Source of the DNA: Parasponia andersonii
Lineage: Eukaryota; Streptophyta; Magnoliopsida; Rosales; Cannabaceae
NCBI GenBank assembly: GCA_002914805.1
Contig: JXTB01000256.1
Span: 369,706-433,705, forward strand
DNA: 64,000 nucleotides
Reading direction: 5' to 3'
The notes under the pieces were generated by a model. The model searched no databases, was not told where the DNA came from, and was given only the letters and a program-made list of their open reading frames with translations. Position numbers and translations under genes: made by a program. This document shows, piece by piece, positions 34,772 to 47,717 of this stretch (position 1 is the first letter of the stretch; each line of letters begins with the position of its first letter).

Positions 34772-36783
34772 GTGGTTTAGTACAAGACAGCGCTAGTTGG
34801 ACAAAATGGGAAGTAGTTTGAGACATATACCGGATCAGATGCTTAAAAAGCAATGGAGACGGCATTCATTTTCGTGAGAACAATTTTGAAAAGGAAAATC
34901 AGGGGTCAGAGCAACTTGATCATGAGCCAAATGAGACTGGTGTACTTGATGAAGACATCAACGTTTCAAAGAAAATCCATCAGTTCTATTTTGTCAAATT
35001 TAGACCACACCAAGAACCAAGCTCGGAATCCAAGATCGAAAAGGCTGAAAAGCTTATCCAAAAACTGAATCGTGATGAAATACAGGTTACAACAAGAATA
35101 GAAGAAACTGAGGTGAGCAGAAAACAAAACGGTACAAATTTCTAGCCCCATTTGCTTTTTCTATCATAGTACTCATAGTATCCAAATTATTTGGACAGCC
35201 AGATGAAATAAGGAAATTCCATTATGGCATTTCAATTCTATGGTACGAAGACAGGAGATTTGAACAGACTTTGTTTTGGAAGAGATGTCAATTGAAACGT
35301 CTACAAGTATCTCTAGACAGGCTTTGCTTCTCAAATAAGGCATATCAGGAGCCAACATGCTTGTTACCAGGGAATGAGCTAGATAACCATGTATGAGTGT
35401 ACCGTCCATTTCTCCTTGTTTTTCGATTTTATTTTATTTTTTCTTATTTTTGCAATTCATGTTTTACAATTGAAATGGCTTAGAAATTGCAATATCAAAT
35501 GCTACCCTGTTGCAAAAGCTTGGCTGAAGAAAAGAAGCTCATAAGGGATATTAAAGCAAGCTTAAGGAGAGGTTGATAAAAATGTAAGAATATAGCTTTA
35601 TTACTTTTGTTGTCTTCAGAACTTTATGCATGAGATTTATCTCAATTCTTTGCTTTTATATAATATGTACTTAACTTTTATCTTAAGCCAGTTTCATTGG
35701 AGGCATTATGAAAATTACAATGCTGAGAGAAATACTGGATTAGCTAATCATGATCATGATCATGGTCGTAATCTTGAAGAGATTAAAGAGCTTCAATTGA
35801 AAGCAGATAAACATATTTACAATGCTGCTGTGAAAGGAAAGACTTGGAAATCTTTAGGGTCAAAACAAGCTATTATACACGAACTCAAAGTAAGCACTCT
35901 TGAAATCCTGTTTTTAGCTCTATAGTTAATAAATGAGCTGAAATTATGCTTTGATCATCTGTACTACCTCCTTTTATCCTTGATTGTAGCTTACACGTGA
36001 CGACATTGAGGTGTTAATCAAAAAACGAGCAGAAGTAAGAACCAAAACTGATCAAATTAAGAACAAGCTGCAGAGTGCAGACTATAGAGAAAGTCAAAGA
36101 TTCTCTGCACAAGCAATTGAATGATATGCACGAGAGAAAAAAGGAAGCTTGTAAGTCCATCCTTAAGCTGAGAAAGCAGCTTGGTGAAGAGGTATCTGTA
36201 TATGTATATTCATGTATGATGAAATTCATCTCGGAACTTCATAACTGTGTGTTATATATTCTTACACAAATATCTTCCAATAAAAATAATGTTACCCGAA
36301 ATGTGACATACCTTTGTTGACTTCAGAATGCTTGCTATTACCAAAACCGTTTACTTTTGAGAAAAGGTACGGCCCTTGCTAGTAAGAAAGATGTAGCAGC
36401 CCTTGAAAAGCTCTCTCATATTGAGGTTTGCCATCTAAGCTATACTTCCAACTTTGAAATACTACTTGAAATTTCAACTTTTATTTTTCTAATGTTTCTT
36501 TTTTGTTTTTTGTTATTAGGTTGAAAAGTTCATGTCCCAGTGGAACAAAAGTGAAGCTTTCAGAGACGATTATAAAAAGAGGGTATCGCCATCACTATGC
36601 GGTTGACAATTGAGTTTGGATGGAAGGATGAGAAACCCTGGTCATGATGAGGAACCACATATTTTGGTGACACCAACAATTGTGAAAAGAGATACAGCAT
36701 TTACAAGAAAAGAGCTCAAATGCCTAATGAAAGATGTAAAAGCCAAGGCTCCATATTGGTGTGGCTGGCCAAAACACATATAA
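34772..36783 (+). pseudogene. PPI-like copy 4, pseudogene
   Basis: Exons matching copy 1 lie at 34772-35112, 35199-35390, 35484-35583, 35692-35889, 35990-36191, 36327-36425 and from 36520. The start codon position reads GTT and no ATG lies in frame before the family core (KKIHQFYFVKFRPHQEP). Exon 2 has been removed by a genomic deletion. The fourth exon has TGA at 35574-35576 and lacks its last ~15 codons. The sixth-exon equivalent is 202 bp instead of 195 and shifts frame. The last exon has TGA at 36604-36606, although relics of RMRN and of the C-terminus continue to about 36783. With this many lesions I call it a pseudogene, though single exons are well preserved. Confidence 0.85.
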
Positions 36784-37418
36784 GCTTTTATAGGGAATGG
36801 TACTACCCCTTTTCACTTTCTGTCTCCTCAGTTTGCAAACCAGGACTACTGCATACCAAATAGCTCCTACTACTTCAATACTATGAGAGATAGGCAGATA
36901 GCTATGGTAGAGAACAAATTTTCTGCCATTTCCATCTTATTTTCTACACATGATTTGCAACAAATCTTTTTTTTTTTTTAAAAAGAATTCCTTGATTTGA
37001 CTTGTTAATCAAGGTTCATCATCACATTTAGATTTAGTTCCCTTCTTCAAATTCAATTTAAACTACTTTGAATAATTTCTACTAACTTGAGTGTGTGTGT
37101 GTAGGCAGTCTCTTTGGCCTTGTTATATATTGAATTTTCCAAACTCAGATTAATTTATATACAAACAACTTTAAAATAAAAAAACTGAAGTTCAAAGAAC
37201 CAAAGCCAATGAGAAGAAGCTTTTAAAATTTTTGACGAAACGATCTTGAAATTAACCTTATATCCATTGGTCAAAAGTGATAAAATCTAGATTGTATCAT
37301 ATACAAATTTTGCTTATTGGCTTTCAATTTTTCATGGCTGCTTGTTCTTCAACAACGTGGCCAAAATAAATAAATTGAAAGATCGCTATAGAAACTTGAA
37401 ACAAAATGAAATCAGCAT

Positions 37419-37606
37419 AAAACGACAATAACTTCAAAACGTAATAAGATGACGAAACGAAAATTAACTTAAAAGAAAAATATCATCTTAAAAACATTTA
37501 AAAAAAATATATAAAACGACAATAATTTCAAAACATAATCAAGTGACGAAACGAAAATTAACTTAAAAGAAAAATATCATCTTAAAAACATTTAAAAAAA
37601 ATATAT
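37419..37606. repeat. Two tandem 94-bp units starting AAAACGACAATAA
   Basis: The units begin at 37419 and 37513 and differ at only a few bases. A partial third start lies at 37607. They sit at the head of a longer stretch (to about 37930) in which AAACGACA-like words recur at irregular spacing. Confidence 0.85.
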
Positions 37607-37940
37607 AAAACGACAATAAACTCAGACAACGATAACCACTGTTAATAGACAAGCAACTAAAAACGATAATCAATTGAAAAAAACAAAGATGAAAATTCGA
37701 AAAACGACAACAATTGTGAAGCATCATATTTTGGAAAACGACATTACAAAATAAACAGAGATAAACCACAACAACTAAAAACGAGATCAACCTTTAAACG
37801 ACGGTACATGTAAGTAATATCGAAAAACGGAATCACCTGTAAAATGATAGCAACGGAAAACAACCCTCACCCCAAAACGATGACAAGTCATAAACGACAA
37901 CTAACGAAAAACGACATTTGTTTCAGAGAACAAAAACAGT
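37607..37940. repeat. AAACGACA-rich motif array 1
   Basis: Counting the 94-bp units, about eight AACGAC words plus several AACGAT/AACGAG variants occur between 37419 and 37920, almost all on the same strand. The sequence between them is unrelated. A similar array lies at about 50990-51400. No coding function is seen. Confidence 0.6.
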
Positions 37941-38159
37941 AAACACACTGAAGAAGAACAGGGACAATAACAAGTAAAGGTAAACGGGAAGGAAAAAAAG
38001 GGGATACATCTCTCTTATGACCTCAAAAACAGATTATTAAGCTCAAATTCCATTTCAGTTTATGACATTATATTTTGATACCCTTCTGTTACAAACATTA
38101 GCAAAGCCGGCCGTGGAAAATTTGGATACTAGCTTTACAAAGAGAGCTCTGACCCTTGA

Positions 38160-39300
38160 AAGTCAAGGAGACTTACAGTCATGAGAATTGGAATGAAAAT
38201 ACTTTCCAGGCGACAAACGACATCGTGTTAAGAGAAAATCCCACTTTAAAATCCAGGCTACAAGAGGCTGAGGAGCTACTTGGAATCATAAACCAGATAC
38301 TTTCTCAGATAAAGGACAAAATGAATAATCCGACGGTATGTAAATTAGTGCTAGAAACTTCAATGATCAAATACTTTGATTTTTTTTTTTTGTCTTATCG
38401 GTTTTTTCAACAAAAAGGTGTAGTAGAGCAATCATAATAGGAGAAACGAAAAAAAAAAAAAAAATGATAGAAGATAATGATATGATGTTATATCAATATA
38501 ACTTTGTCAACTACAAGAAGATTACAGGCTCAAAAAGTGTCGTCTGAGAAGCCTAAAGAATGTTGAAATGGGATTCAAGGCCAGCTCGGAATTGGAGAAG
38601 GGAAAGTCGATTTCTCTGCAAATAGCTTTGAACAACCTCAACTTTGCATGCCAAGGGACTTCAGCTACTGACAAAATGGTACAAAAATTAGATTAAAAAT
38701 CTGACAACCTTATTTTTGTAATTCTTTCTTGTTGTTATAGGTAGAAGTGTTAGAAACCCAAGAAACTATTCAAAGAGGTCAAAGCAAACCGAGAGCTGGC
38801 TGCTAGTTCAGCTCCTTGATTGGAAGAGCTTAACTAGCATGTGGAAAGAAAGGGTTCATAGAAAGAAATTAAATAACAAATAAAAGTAACAAAAATATCC
38901 CATTTATTTGAGTCTCTCATTTGGAAGAATTGTTTTAACATAATCTTTTTTTTTTTTTTAATGATTTGATTTCCGCTTATAGCATCTAATTAGCGACGAG
39001 TTAATCGGGTTGAGGAAGAAACAGCTTGCTGTGAGAGCTGAAATTAAGCGCATTGAGAGAGAATTGGAGCCAATGAAAAAAGAAATAAATTGTTTATGGA
39101 AGCAATGGGATGAAATTCATCACAGAAGGAACGAAATATACTTTAGCATTTTTAAATTGAAGGGGTACTCTGATTATCAGGTACATGCATTTTACTTGCA
39201 TCCGGTTATAAATTATATTCTTATGCTTTTAAGTTTTTGGTTTGAATAAAAAAATTGCCAGGTTTTTTATTTCAAGTGGAGGCTAATGAAGGGAGGTTGA
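38160..39300 (+). pseudogene. PPI-like copy 5, divergent and decayed
   Basis: Several exon-like pieces keep the family order. About 38195-38335 reads NPTLKSRLQEAEELLGIINQ and aligns with the end of exon 1. About 38526-38678 contains LEKGKSISLQIALNNLNFAC, aligning with exon 3. 38984-39180 reads LIGLRKKQLAVRAEIKRIER and KRIERELEPMKKEINCLWKQ, aligning with exon 6 of PPI genes. A start of exon 7 (VFYFKWRLMKGG) follows near 39262. No ATG opens the first piece, the exon 4-5 equivalents are missing or unrecognisable, and nothing like exon 8 follows. The divergence suggests this is the oldest copy or derives from a different family member. Assignment rests on motif order and heptad pattern. Confidence 0.6.
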
Positions 39301-40650
39301 TGAATGGATTAAGGTCTCAGTAGAACAACGTTTGGTAAAGATTTGGGGAACAAGCGGACGAGGAACCCTGAAGATGAGCGACCACTTCCAACTGCATAGA
39401 TGTAATCTACTTTGTTTATTCGGAATATAAATTATAGGAATAGTATCGTTTTTCTACTTTTATTTTGATATTTTGTTTAATTTATATTTTATTTTTTAGT
39501 TATTATTAATATTAATGCTTAAAATTAAAAATCTATTACAAATTTATACTCTAAAATTAATGTAGAGATTTAATAAATTTATTCTCATATTGGCTTTTAT
39601 ATAATTTATTTTTAATTTTTTAAACGATATTTTGATAAATTAACTACTCTAAATTGGTATTAAGATATAAATTTATAAATAAATTTTAAATCTAAAGATT
39701 AATATTGATAATAATTAAAATATAAAAGATAATTTGAAATAAGGTATAAAATAATGGGTAATTTAAAAAATTCCAGTCCCAAAATACCAAAAATTGAAAA
39801 ATTCCAGATCTGACTCATTTTTTTGAAAAATTCCGAATTGATTTAGAAAAATATCACTTTTTAAAAGTATTATTAGAAAAATAACATTTTTAAAAAAAAT
39901 ATTTAGAAATATAATTTTTTTAAATTTGGCATTTTTCAATAGTACTCGAGATAACTAGTTAGGTTACTTAGAGTAACCAATTCAGTTACTTGAAATAACT
40001 GTTCAAGTTACTTCAGATAACTCGACTAATTACCTTAAGTATCTCATCTTAAGTATCTCATGAATCAATAAAAAAGTGATATTTTTTTAAATACTTTTAA
40101 AAGTGGTATTTTATAATTAAATCTGGGATTTTTCGGAATAATTTCAAATTCCGGGATTTTTCAAACTGAAAAAATACCATAAAAAATAAAATTTCCTCTA
40201 AAATAATAATATCTCTAAATTATATACTAATTATTGCTATTGACCTTCGCCATGGTTTTGCACGTGGGGCGTTTTTTTGTTTTTTTATTTTTTTTTGAAG
40301 TACATTCATTTTTAGAGCTGTGCATACAAATTTAGAGAATTTAGTTTAAACTAAAACCATGCTATTCTTTTCCGATGATGAAATACATAACAGTAATTTA
40401 ATTTTTATTATAATCAGACGCCAAGACAAGCAGTGCTTCGCTAGTATCAACTCTCAACTAGTAAGCACGCCACTTGAAACAGTATCAACCCACATAAGCT
40501 AAAATGGTATTGGAACAATTTCAATATTGTTCACATGTTGCTGAGTAATCGAAAGGAGACTTATAAATTGTTAGCAAACTTGTCACCGAAACGAGCCTTT
40601 GAAATTCATAGGAAGAGACAAGGGAAAGTTAAATCATAACTTCTCAACTG
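39301..40650. other. AT-rich intergenic region with repeat copy D
   Basis: It separates the PPI-like cluster from the dihydroorotase remnant. No gene is seen. The repeat at 39765-40200 is listed separately. Confidence 0.5.
39765..40200. repeat. Dispersed repeat with GTTACTT palindromic core, copy D (best preserved)
   Basis: It begins near AAAATTCCAGTCCCAAAATA and ends near GGGATTTTTCAAAC. The core at about 39950-40040 has about four units of 22 bp, each an imperfect palindrome such as GTTACTTAGAGTAAC, followed by ATCTCATGAATCAATAAAAAA. The same order is seen in copies A-C. The first and last blocks (AAATTCCAGA / TCTGGGATTTTT) are themselves partly inverted, which hints at terminal inverted repeats. 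Confidence 0.7.
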
Positions 40651-40659
40651 AATACTGAT

Positions 40660-43600
40660 TCAGTCAACGGATGGTTTCCACTCGAGTGGTTTTCCGGCAT
40701 ACATTGGGACAATTTCTCCAAATGCGAACGAGTAAGAATCTGGAACTTTCCAAAGGGCTCTTGCTCAATTTTATTTTTGAGGTGTTTCTAGGAGGTCCAT
40801 AGAAATCTGGCCCGTTAAAGCTTGTAAATTCCTCTAGCTTGTCAAGAGCACCAGCCTGAGATGAGCAAAATGTGGTTAGAGTAACATATTTCTTTGCAGA
40901 AGTAAATAAAACTAGCATTTATTTTGGAATTAGATGGATACAGGGATAACCAAACTATACTAGAAAATGATTACGAAAAATACGTAATCTTAATAAAAAC
41001 TAAAAGCATGTAACTGAATCATCAGGTAGCGAATAAGATTTATACACCAGTATATATTAGGAATAGTGAATACAATACTGTACTTGGGCCAATAAAGAAA
41101 CTCAAGGTTAATATCTACGTAAGAAGCTGAGTTTCGACCATATTCATATTCTAAGACAGTCGCAAGGAAAAGTCTTAACAATTTATAAAGCAAAAGTATT
41201 ACCTCTTCAAAGACTTTGGCATATGCTGATAGTGCCACAGGGGCATTGAATGTACCAGCACACCCACAAGGACATTCTTTGTTCCGTCTCTCATGAGGAG
41301 CACTATCAGTTCCTAGGAAAAATCTTTTACTTCCGCTGGTAGCAGCAGATACAATGGCCTGTCCTAAATGAGAAATGATAATGAGCTCAAGAAAGGAAAA
41401 AGAAAAAGACTAGATAAACAAATGTTCATGACAAATTCTTCTAGTTTCAATAGCTTAAAACTACTGGCTTCTACTTATTACTTTGTTTGTGTACTAAAAA
41501 TATTAAAAAAAAATGGAGGGAGTACTTTGAGAAATATTATAATGCAGGAATCATTCACAATAAACAATCCAACAATAAATATTGGTCAGAGAGAAGGAAG
41601 ATACATCACATCACATTATACAAGTTTAGAATGTTAGCCAATTACAACAAAGTGACAAATTCTATTTAGAGAAGAAAGTTGTTCTCTTATATTTACCCTG
41701 TCAAAGTTAAGTTGAACGGAACTTACTGTGGATCTCTTTTTTGAGCACTGGGAGGCAATAATTATGAGGCTGTAATCCACCTTGGAATATAGAATTTCTG
41801 TTGAGCAGTAGATGCTGCGGTGTGACAGTTGCCGCCACAAATCCTAGCAAACAAAACTGAACAGAGTTGAAATGTGAATATCGAAGGATTAGGCACATTG
41901 TTTCGGGGTAAGTCCCGAATTTGATTAGAATGATTTTAATTAAATATTAATCGATGAAAAATTAAGCTTGAATATGATTAAAACTGGAAACAAAACAAAA
42001 ACAGAGAAAAAGGAAGTAGAGTAGTGTAATTTTAGGGTTATGGATCCTAATTAAGCTAAGGAATTCCTACCCTATACCCTAAACCCTCTTAGAGGAATAA
42101 GAATGTGAGTTACATGCACCAAATCAGGGAATACCAACTGCTGTTACATGTAGAAACTTCCTAACCAAGTAATATATTAATTCCTAGTAACTAACTCCTA
42201 AACCAAGTGGTTTCTGGTTTATCTTTGCTGGTTTTTTGGTGAAATTGCTGAGGTGGCAGTTTCTAGGTTACTTGCTAAGGTAGTTTGCTAAACTCTAAAC
42301 TAGTTTTTAGCACTCTCATGTTCTCTAATCATTGTTTTTCACTAAAACCGTGGCCGGAACTAGATCCTATGAGACAAGGAAAAGCTGTTTTCTGCCACTT
42401 GGCAACCTTGTCTCCCACTAGCTTCTTGGCTTCCAAGTTTCAACTCCTTATAAATAGGAGCAGCCTTTTTACACACCAAAAAAAAAAAAAAAAACAAGTT
42501 CATTCACCACAATTCATATATACACAAACACTCCTATACAATCCCTTTCTCTCTCTTTCATCCAGCTACTCACGTTTCTAGCTATTGCAGTGGTTGAAAC
42601 TCTCAGTTTTCTTACATTTTAGTCCACCCGGTAGATATAAAACATCCCCTAACCTCCTACACATCACTCAAAATCATGTTTCTAGCTTAAGATCACTAAT
42701 TCAACTTCATTCTCACATCGGAAAGTGATCTTTAGCGACTTTGCATGCATGATCAATGGCTATTTCTGCCTAAACAGCTACTGATCTCTTTTATCATATA
42801 CCTCAGTTTCCAGTCCTTGTTTCTCACTCATACTTTACCTTATATTCATTATCTAAGTGTCATATTCTATTTTATAAGGTTTTGTACTAGTTCATGCATG
42901 ATAAACACTAGTGTACATACATAGAAGTGGCTGATCATTCATCTCCACTTTTCTGCATCACAAAGATTATGAAGTGAATACCTTTAGTTTCATCATTAAA
43001 AGCTCTTACTTCATGTTTTATATACCTACGCACATATACATACATGATCAAGGCTTGTTCAGTATGTAACCGAGTCATATTTCAAACAACAAATCATCAT
43101 CCATTCCTTTTTTCATGCACATATTAGCATCTCATTCAAGGAACTCTATAAAGGTTGAGCCATTCAAGACCCCAACCTCATATTCATGGTAGTTTTTGCA
43201 CCAAGTCAACATCTTCTAGTTCCTGGTATTTTATCTTATTGTATCTTATTTTCAGTATAGGCTTATTCCAATTAACCGGTACATTTCACCCCTTTATTTC
43301 ACCCCTTTATTTTCAATATCTATATTTCAACAATTTTATTTTTAGCTATATTTAAGTCTTTTCGTTTTCTGTTATTTAAGTTTCAGTACTTTTAATCGTA
43401 GTTATTTATACTTTAATATCTTAGAATCCAGTTAATTAGTTCTCTTTTCATAATATATATTTCTCTATATAGCAAACTTAACTACTTATTGTATATATCT
43501 ATCTATACTTACATGTCTCTAATTTTTATGCTCAATTATGTTATCTTAGTTTTTAAGTAATAAACAAGTAATCAAATATTTTCAGAAGCCAAAAATTACC

Positions 43601-44717
43601 AAGAACACACATGAAGCACATTTAAGTGAAAAATCAAACCTTCCTTGCATGACTCCACAAATTTAACAGCATCTGCAGCGGTAATATGCTCCATCACAAC
43701 TTTCAACAGTGGAAGCCTCTGGTTTAAGGGTCACAAAATAGTGTCAATGAAAACCTTTTCACGATCAAATATATCAACATCAGGATCCGTAACCTCCCCA
43801 TGAACCTGAAATGAAATAGATTATGCACAGGAAGTCTGAAGAAGCAAGCCAAGATGACATGATTCAGTATGTGATCCATTCTAGGCTCACTTTTCTTGCA
43901 GCTCATGTGAAGCAGTGAAGGTTACCCGTGTAAACAATTATGATTTGGATCAGCTCAGACTAGGCATATCTTAAAGTAATTAACCATTGCTAATACTAAA
44001 CTATTAGTTAAGAATGGCAATAATAGCAGCAGAGGAATATTCTGCTCAACCATTTGCTCAAGTACAGGTAGACATTTCCTAAATAGATCCGCGACCCCAT
44101 CTTGAGAATTTGTTGTTGCACCCGCAGGGTACAACTTCACACCATATCTCCACTTTTCCCTGTCAGTACAATCAGCATTGTCATACAAAATACAACACAA
44201 AAACAAGGGAAAATAAAGGACTCGAGTGAGTGAGAAGTGATTTGCAATCTTCCAAATGCTAACCCTACTTGAAAATGTAATACTCAGAACAAAGGTGTAG
44301 AAAATTACTTTATGAGACTTGTGTATCCGTCAAATAAAGTGTCAAAAGAGGAGTGCAGTCGCTACCAGCTGGCAGTGCAGTTAAGATGGATTCTCGATAA
44401 ACCACAGCTGCAGCTGTTGTAGTGATGGGAGGTTTCAAATTTGGCATCACTATTGCCCTTCCAAAGTGGCGTGCACTGCAGGTATAATTGACATCAGATC
44501 AAAATGAATTGCAATGATGGTCCTTTAGCATGCTATACAGACAATTTATTCCTCATAGTGAGTCTTAATCCAACAGAAGAAATATAACTCGGAATTCATG
44601 GATGGCAACCATGACTATGTCACAATAACCTTACCTGTGAGGGATTACACCTTTGAGAAGGTCTCCATCACGAAGGTGAAGATGCCAGTCATCAGGCCAT
44701 GTTATAGTGAGCTCCAT
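40660..44717 (-). pseudogene. PYR4: Dihydroorotase (pyrimidine biosynthesis), decayed copy
   Basis: Exon-like pieces on the minus strand are 44635-44717, about 44319-44475, about 44026-44160, 43640-43805, 41727-41843, 41203-41363 and 40660-40855. They give [101 protein letters not shown] and [14 protein letters not shown]. These are unmistakable dihydroorotase, the enzyme closing carbamoyl-aspartate to dihydroorotate, usually plastid or mitochondrial in plants. Metal-binding HLHLRD and active-site motifs are kept. Lesions are a TGA at 43731-43733 where the family has Arg, an extra base near 40757 that shifts the last exon, a frame change in the third exon, and CT instead of the GT donor near 44025. 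No transit peptide is seen before the ATG. A working copy must lie elsewhere, as the enzyme is essential. Confidence 0.85.
41890..43635. other. Long intron of the dihydroorotase remnant, with promoter-like insert
   Basis: This ~1.8 kb intron is unusually long for the gene. It includes TCCTTATAAATAGGAGCAGCC (about 42447-42467), a strong TATA-like motif, followed by an A-run, a CT-rich stretch and leader-like sequence. This could be a solo LTR or another inserted promoter-bearing element. I cannot find convincing ends. No coding sequence is recognised. Confidence 0.35.
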
Positions 44718-47700
44718 CCTTATTCATTTGTATTTTAACTGTTCAGGTCTTTCGACAGTAACATTTTGATAAAGAATTATGAAAGCCCAGAGTGACAGGA
44801 AGTAATAAAATGATATCAACAACCCTAAACCCGAACCTTAGAGAAAACATCTTTTATCAAAATGTTATTGTCCACGCTAGGTCTTGTCAAATAAATCTAG
44901 AAGCATTCATTTAAACAAACTCGCAAAAATTAGTTTAAAAAATACTTGAAGCTATATAACTGAAAGTAACAAGGGACATGAAAACAACTAGAATACAATT
45001 TAGAAAGCACCTACAATTTCATTGGCTTATACTATACATAAAATATTTTCTTTCCTTTTTTTTTTCCCCTGCTCCTCTATTTGTCAAGTCACTAGGAAAA
45101 AAAAAAGAAAAAAAAAGACTAGTTTACAAGAAAATAAAAACCATAATGAACCAACCGACACTTTTTCACTTTTATTAGATCTCAGGAGATGTGGAGGTCT
45201 ACTTACCTTCAGGCTATATTTGCAACAACATTAGATATATAGGAATGTCATAAATGACAGCTAAGGAATGTCATAAATGATAGCTAAGTCAAGTATATTT
45301 GAAAACACTGTGGAATCTAGACACTACATTAAAATTGATCTGAAAAGGGTCGAGTCCATTAAAGATGCTAATTTATATCCGAAGTAACAAAAACTTAGAT
45401 TTTGCTCCCGAAATCAAAATCATTATGTAGCAAAGTTAGGAGAAGATTATACGTACAATACAAGGAATAACCAAAATTAAAATATCAAAACAAAAAAGCT
45501 TGCAATGAACCCACTTTGCAAGGAAGAACCACAGTCTTTATCATTCCAAAATCCCAGAGCACAGCGAATATCCAAGACAATATAAGGTAGACAATTACTC
45601 AAACACTTGGTGTGCAGCCACTAAGTTGGCTTACTTCATCGACCCAGCAAATGTACATATTACGGCATCTACATAATTACGAAATAAGGGTGAAAGGTCA
45701 TCAAAACTCCTTAATCTAAAACAAAATACTTGAGAAACAAAGAAATCTTCAGCTTGAAACAATGTGTGTGCATATTATATACAAATATTTCTGGTATCGG
45801 AAAACTGAAAACCAAGGAAAATAATCAGCCAAATAAAAAAAAAAAAAAAAAAAAGGTATAGTACATTTCACTGTAATGAGGTTTACGGGCAATGATGGCA
45901 GCGTCCGGCGACAATGGTGGTCGCATTTCCCAATTCAGCCCTCAATTCCGAACAGTGGGCTATGAAGATATACATGTATTGAAATGGGCTACAAACAATC
46001 ATTGGGCCGTATTTTGTGGCCATGGTCAATTATGGCTGTGATTACCAATGGCATCTTTTCTTTTTATTCTTGGTTTAATCTACTAGAGTAATGATGATTA
46101 ATATATTACGACACTCTTCAAGACTCGTTAGTGGTTGGGTGAAGACCGAAGAGAAGAGGATGAGTAATCATACAAGTGAAAATAACTTGACAATATACGA
46201 TATACGAGAACGCCGGACACATTAAAACAACAACTAAAACGACAGTAGCATACAAAGAAACGCCATACAAGACAGCTAAATCGTGTTTATAGAGCTTAAA
46301 ATAGTGAAAACATTGAGAATTTGAAAGACGTTAAACACCGTTCTGTAAAGGGTCAATTTTATTAAAGCTGTTAAGTTATAGCCCAAGTAGCTAAGCTTCA
46401 AAATCATTACAAACTCTAGTTTGTGAAGAAGATGTTACGCACCTTGCGAGAGTGTCTTTGATCAATTAATCAAACACTTGGTGTGCACCACCACTATGTT
46501 GGTTTACTTTGTTGATTATAGAATATATACATATTTTAAGAAATATAGGGCGCTTGCTTGAAACTTTGCAACTCCAAGTTTGGTCCCAAGAAAATGGGAA
46601 GAGAAGACAAAAAAATGCACTTTAAATTTAAAGCTAAATTCCTACTAATGTCAAAAGAATAGGGTCAGACTTTTTCATTTTATTCTTGTATTATCTATGC
46701 AGCGCGAGAATCAAAATTAGGAAGCATTTGAAAAAGCATATTAGAGTATATTATATTATTAGTCATTGTCTAATTATAATTTTTAAATGAGTTTAAATTT
46801 AATTTATTAATTAAATCATCCAATAATAATTAGACTTTTTTTTTTAAAAGAAATTACAATAGAAATAATTCTCCAATAAAAATAGCAAAATTTTCGAGCG
46901 AAATTTATAAATTTAGCAATGATATCTAACTATTTATAATAAGTAATCATTATCATTACAATCGGTCATAATTAAAATAACTATTCTCAAAAATCTATTG
47001 AAAAAATACTACTAAAATATGTTTTATTTGTTTCCAAACTGTTATCAATTCGGATAATTAATTTTAGATCGTTTCACCACACATCTTGGACTGAGCTAAA
47101 CTTTATGAGACAATAAAAATAATGACTAATGGTAGTTGAGATTCCTTTTTTCATATAACAATGACAAAGACTTCATTGGCGTTCTCTTAATTTAGTAGCA
47201 ATTCTTCAAATGATTTTATGCTTTTCTTTTTTGTTTTTTTTTTTTAACTTTAATTTGTGGTATTGCTCAAATAAGTGTATACTGTATACATAAGAGTGGT
47301 GATTCCACGATGAAAGAAAATAGTTTTCAACGTGGGAGGGGTCAAAGCAAGCTTTGAATTTCATTAGTACAAAACCAATATTGTATAACACTAATAACAT
47401 GTCACTCAATTAATAAATGATTCTAATTAATAAATTAAATTTTAGAATGAAATTAGTCTTACATAAAATGTAGCTATAATTAGTCAGTAATATACAGATA
47501 TATCATGTAATATTAACATACACATATATCATGTAATATTAGACACTATATAATACTGTGTGTAACATTATATTTTGAATAATACTAAAAAACATCGTGC
47601 TCAACACCATTACCACGTTAGTCTGTTACTAGCATATTATGTTTACATTTTAAATAGGAGTTAATTTATTAATTAAAATCAACTTATAACAAAATTATAG
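44718..47700. other. Intergenic region, no gene recognised
   Basis: The DNA is AT-rich. Short local duplications occur (AGGAATGTCATAAATGA twice at about 45240-45282; AATATTA/ATATATCATGTAAT near 47497 and 47525). A few AAACGACA-like words occur near 46220-46270. No ORF matches a known family. Confidence 0.5.
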
Positions 47701-47717
47701 CATAGCGCTGCTTTCCA

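Noticed and set aside
37419-37940. CRISPR-like array
   Set aside because: The AAACGACA words are short, of variable sequence and irregularly spaced, and this is a plant nuclear genome.
41368-41669. Plus-strand frames of 89 and 60 codons
   Set aside because: They lie in an intron of the dihydroorotase remnant, overlap each other and show no homology.
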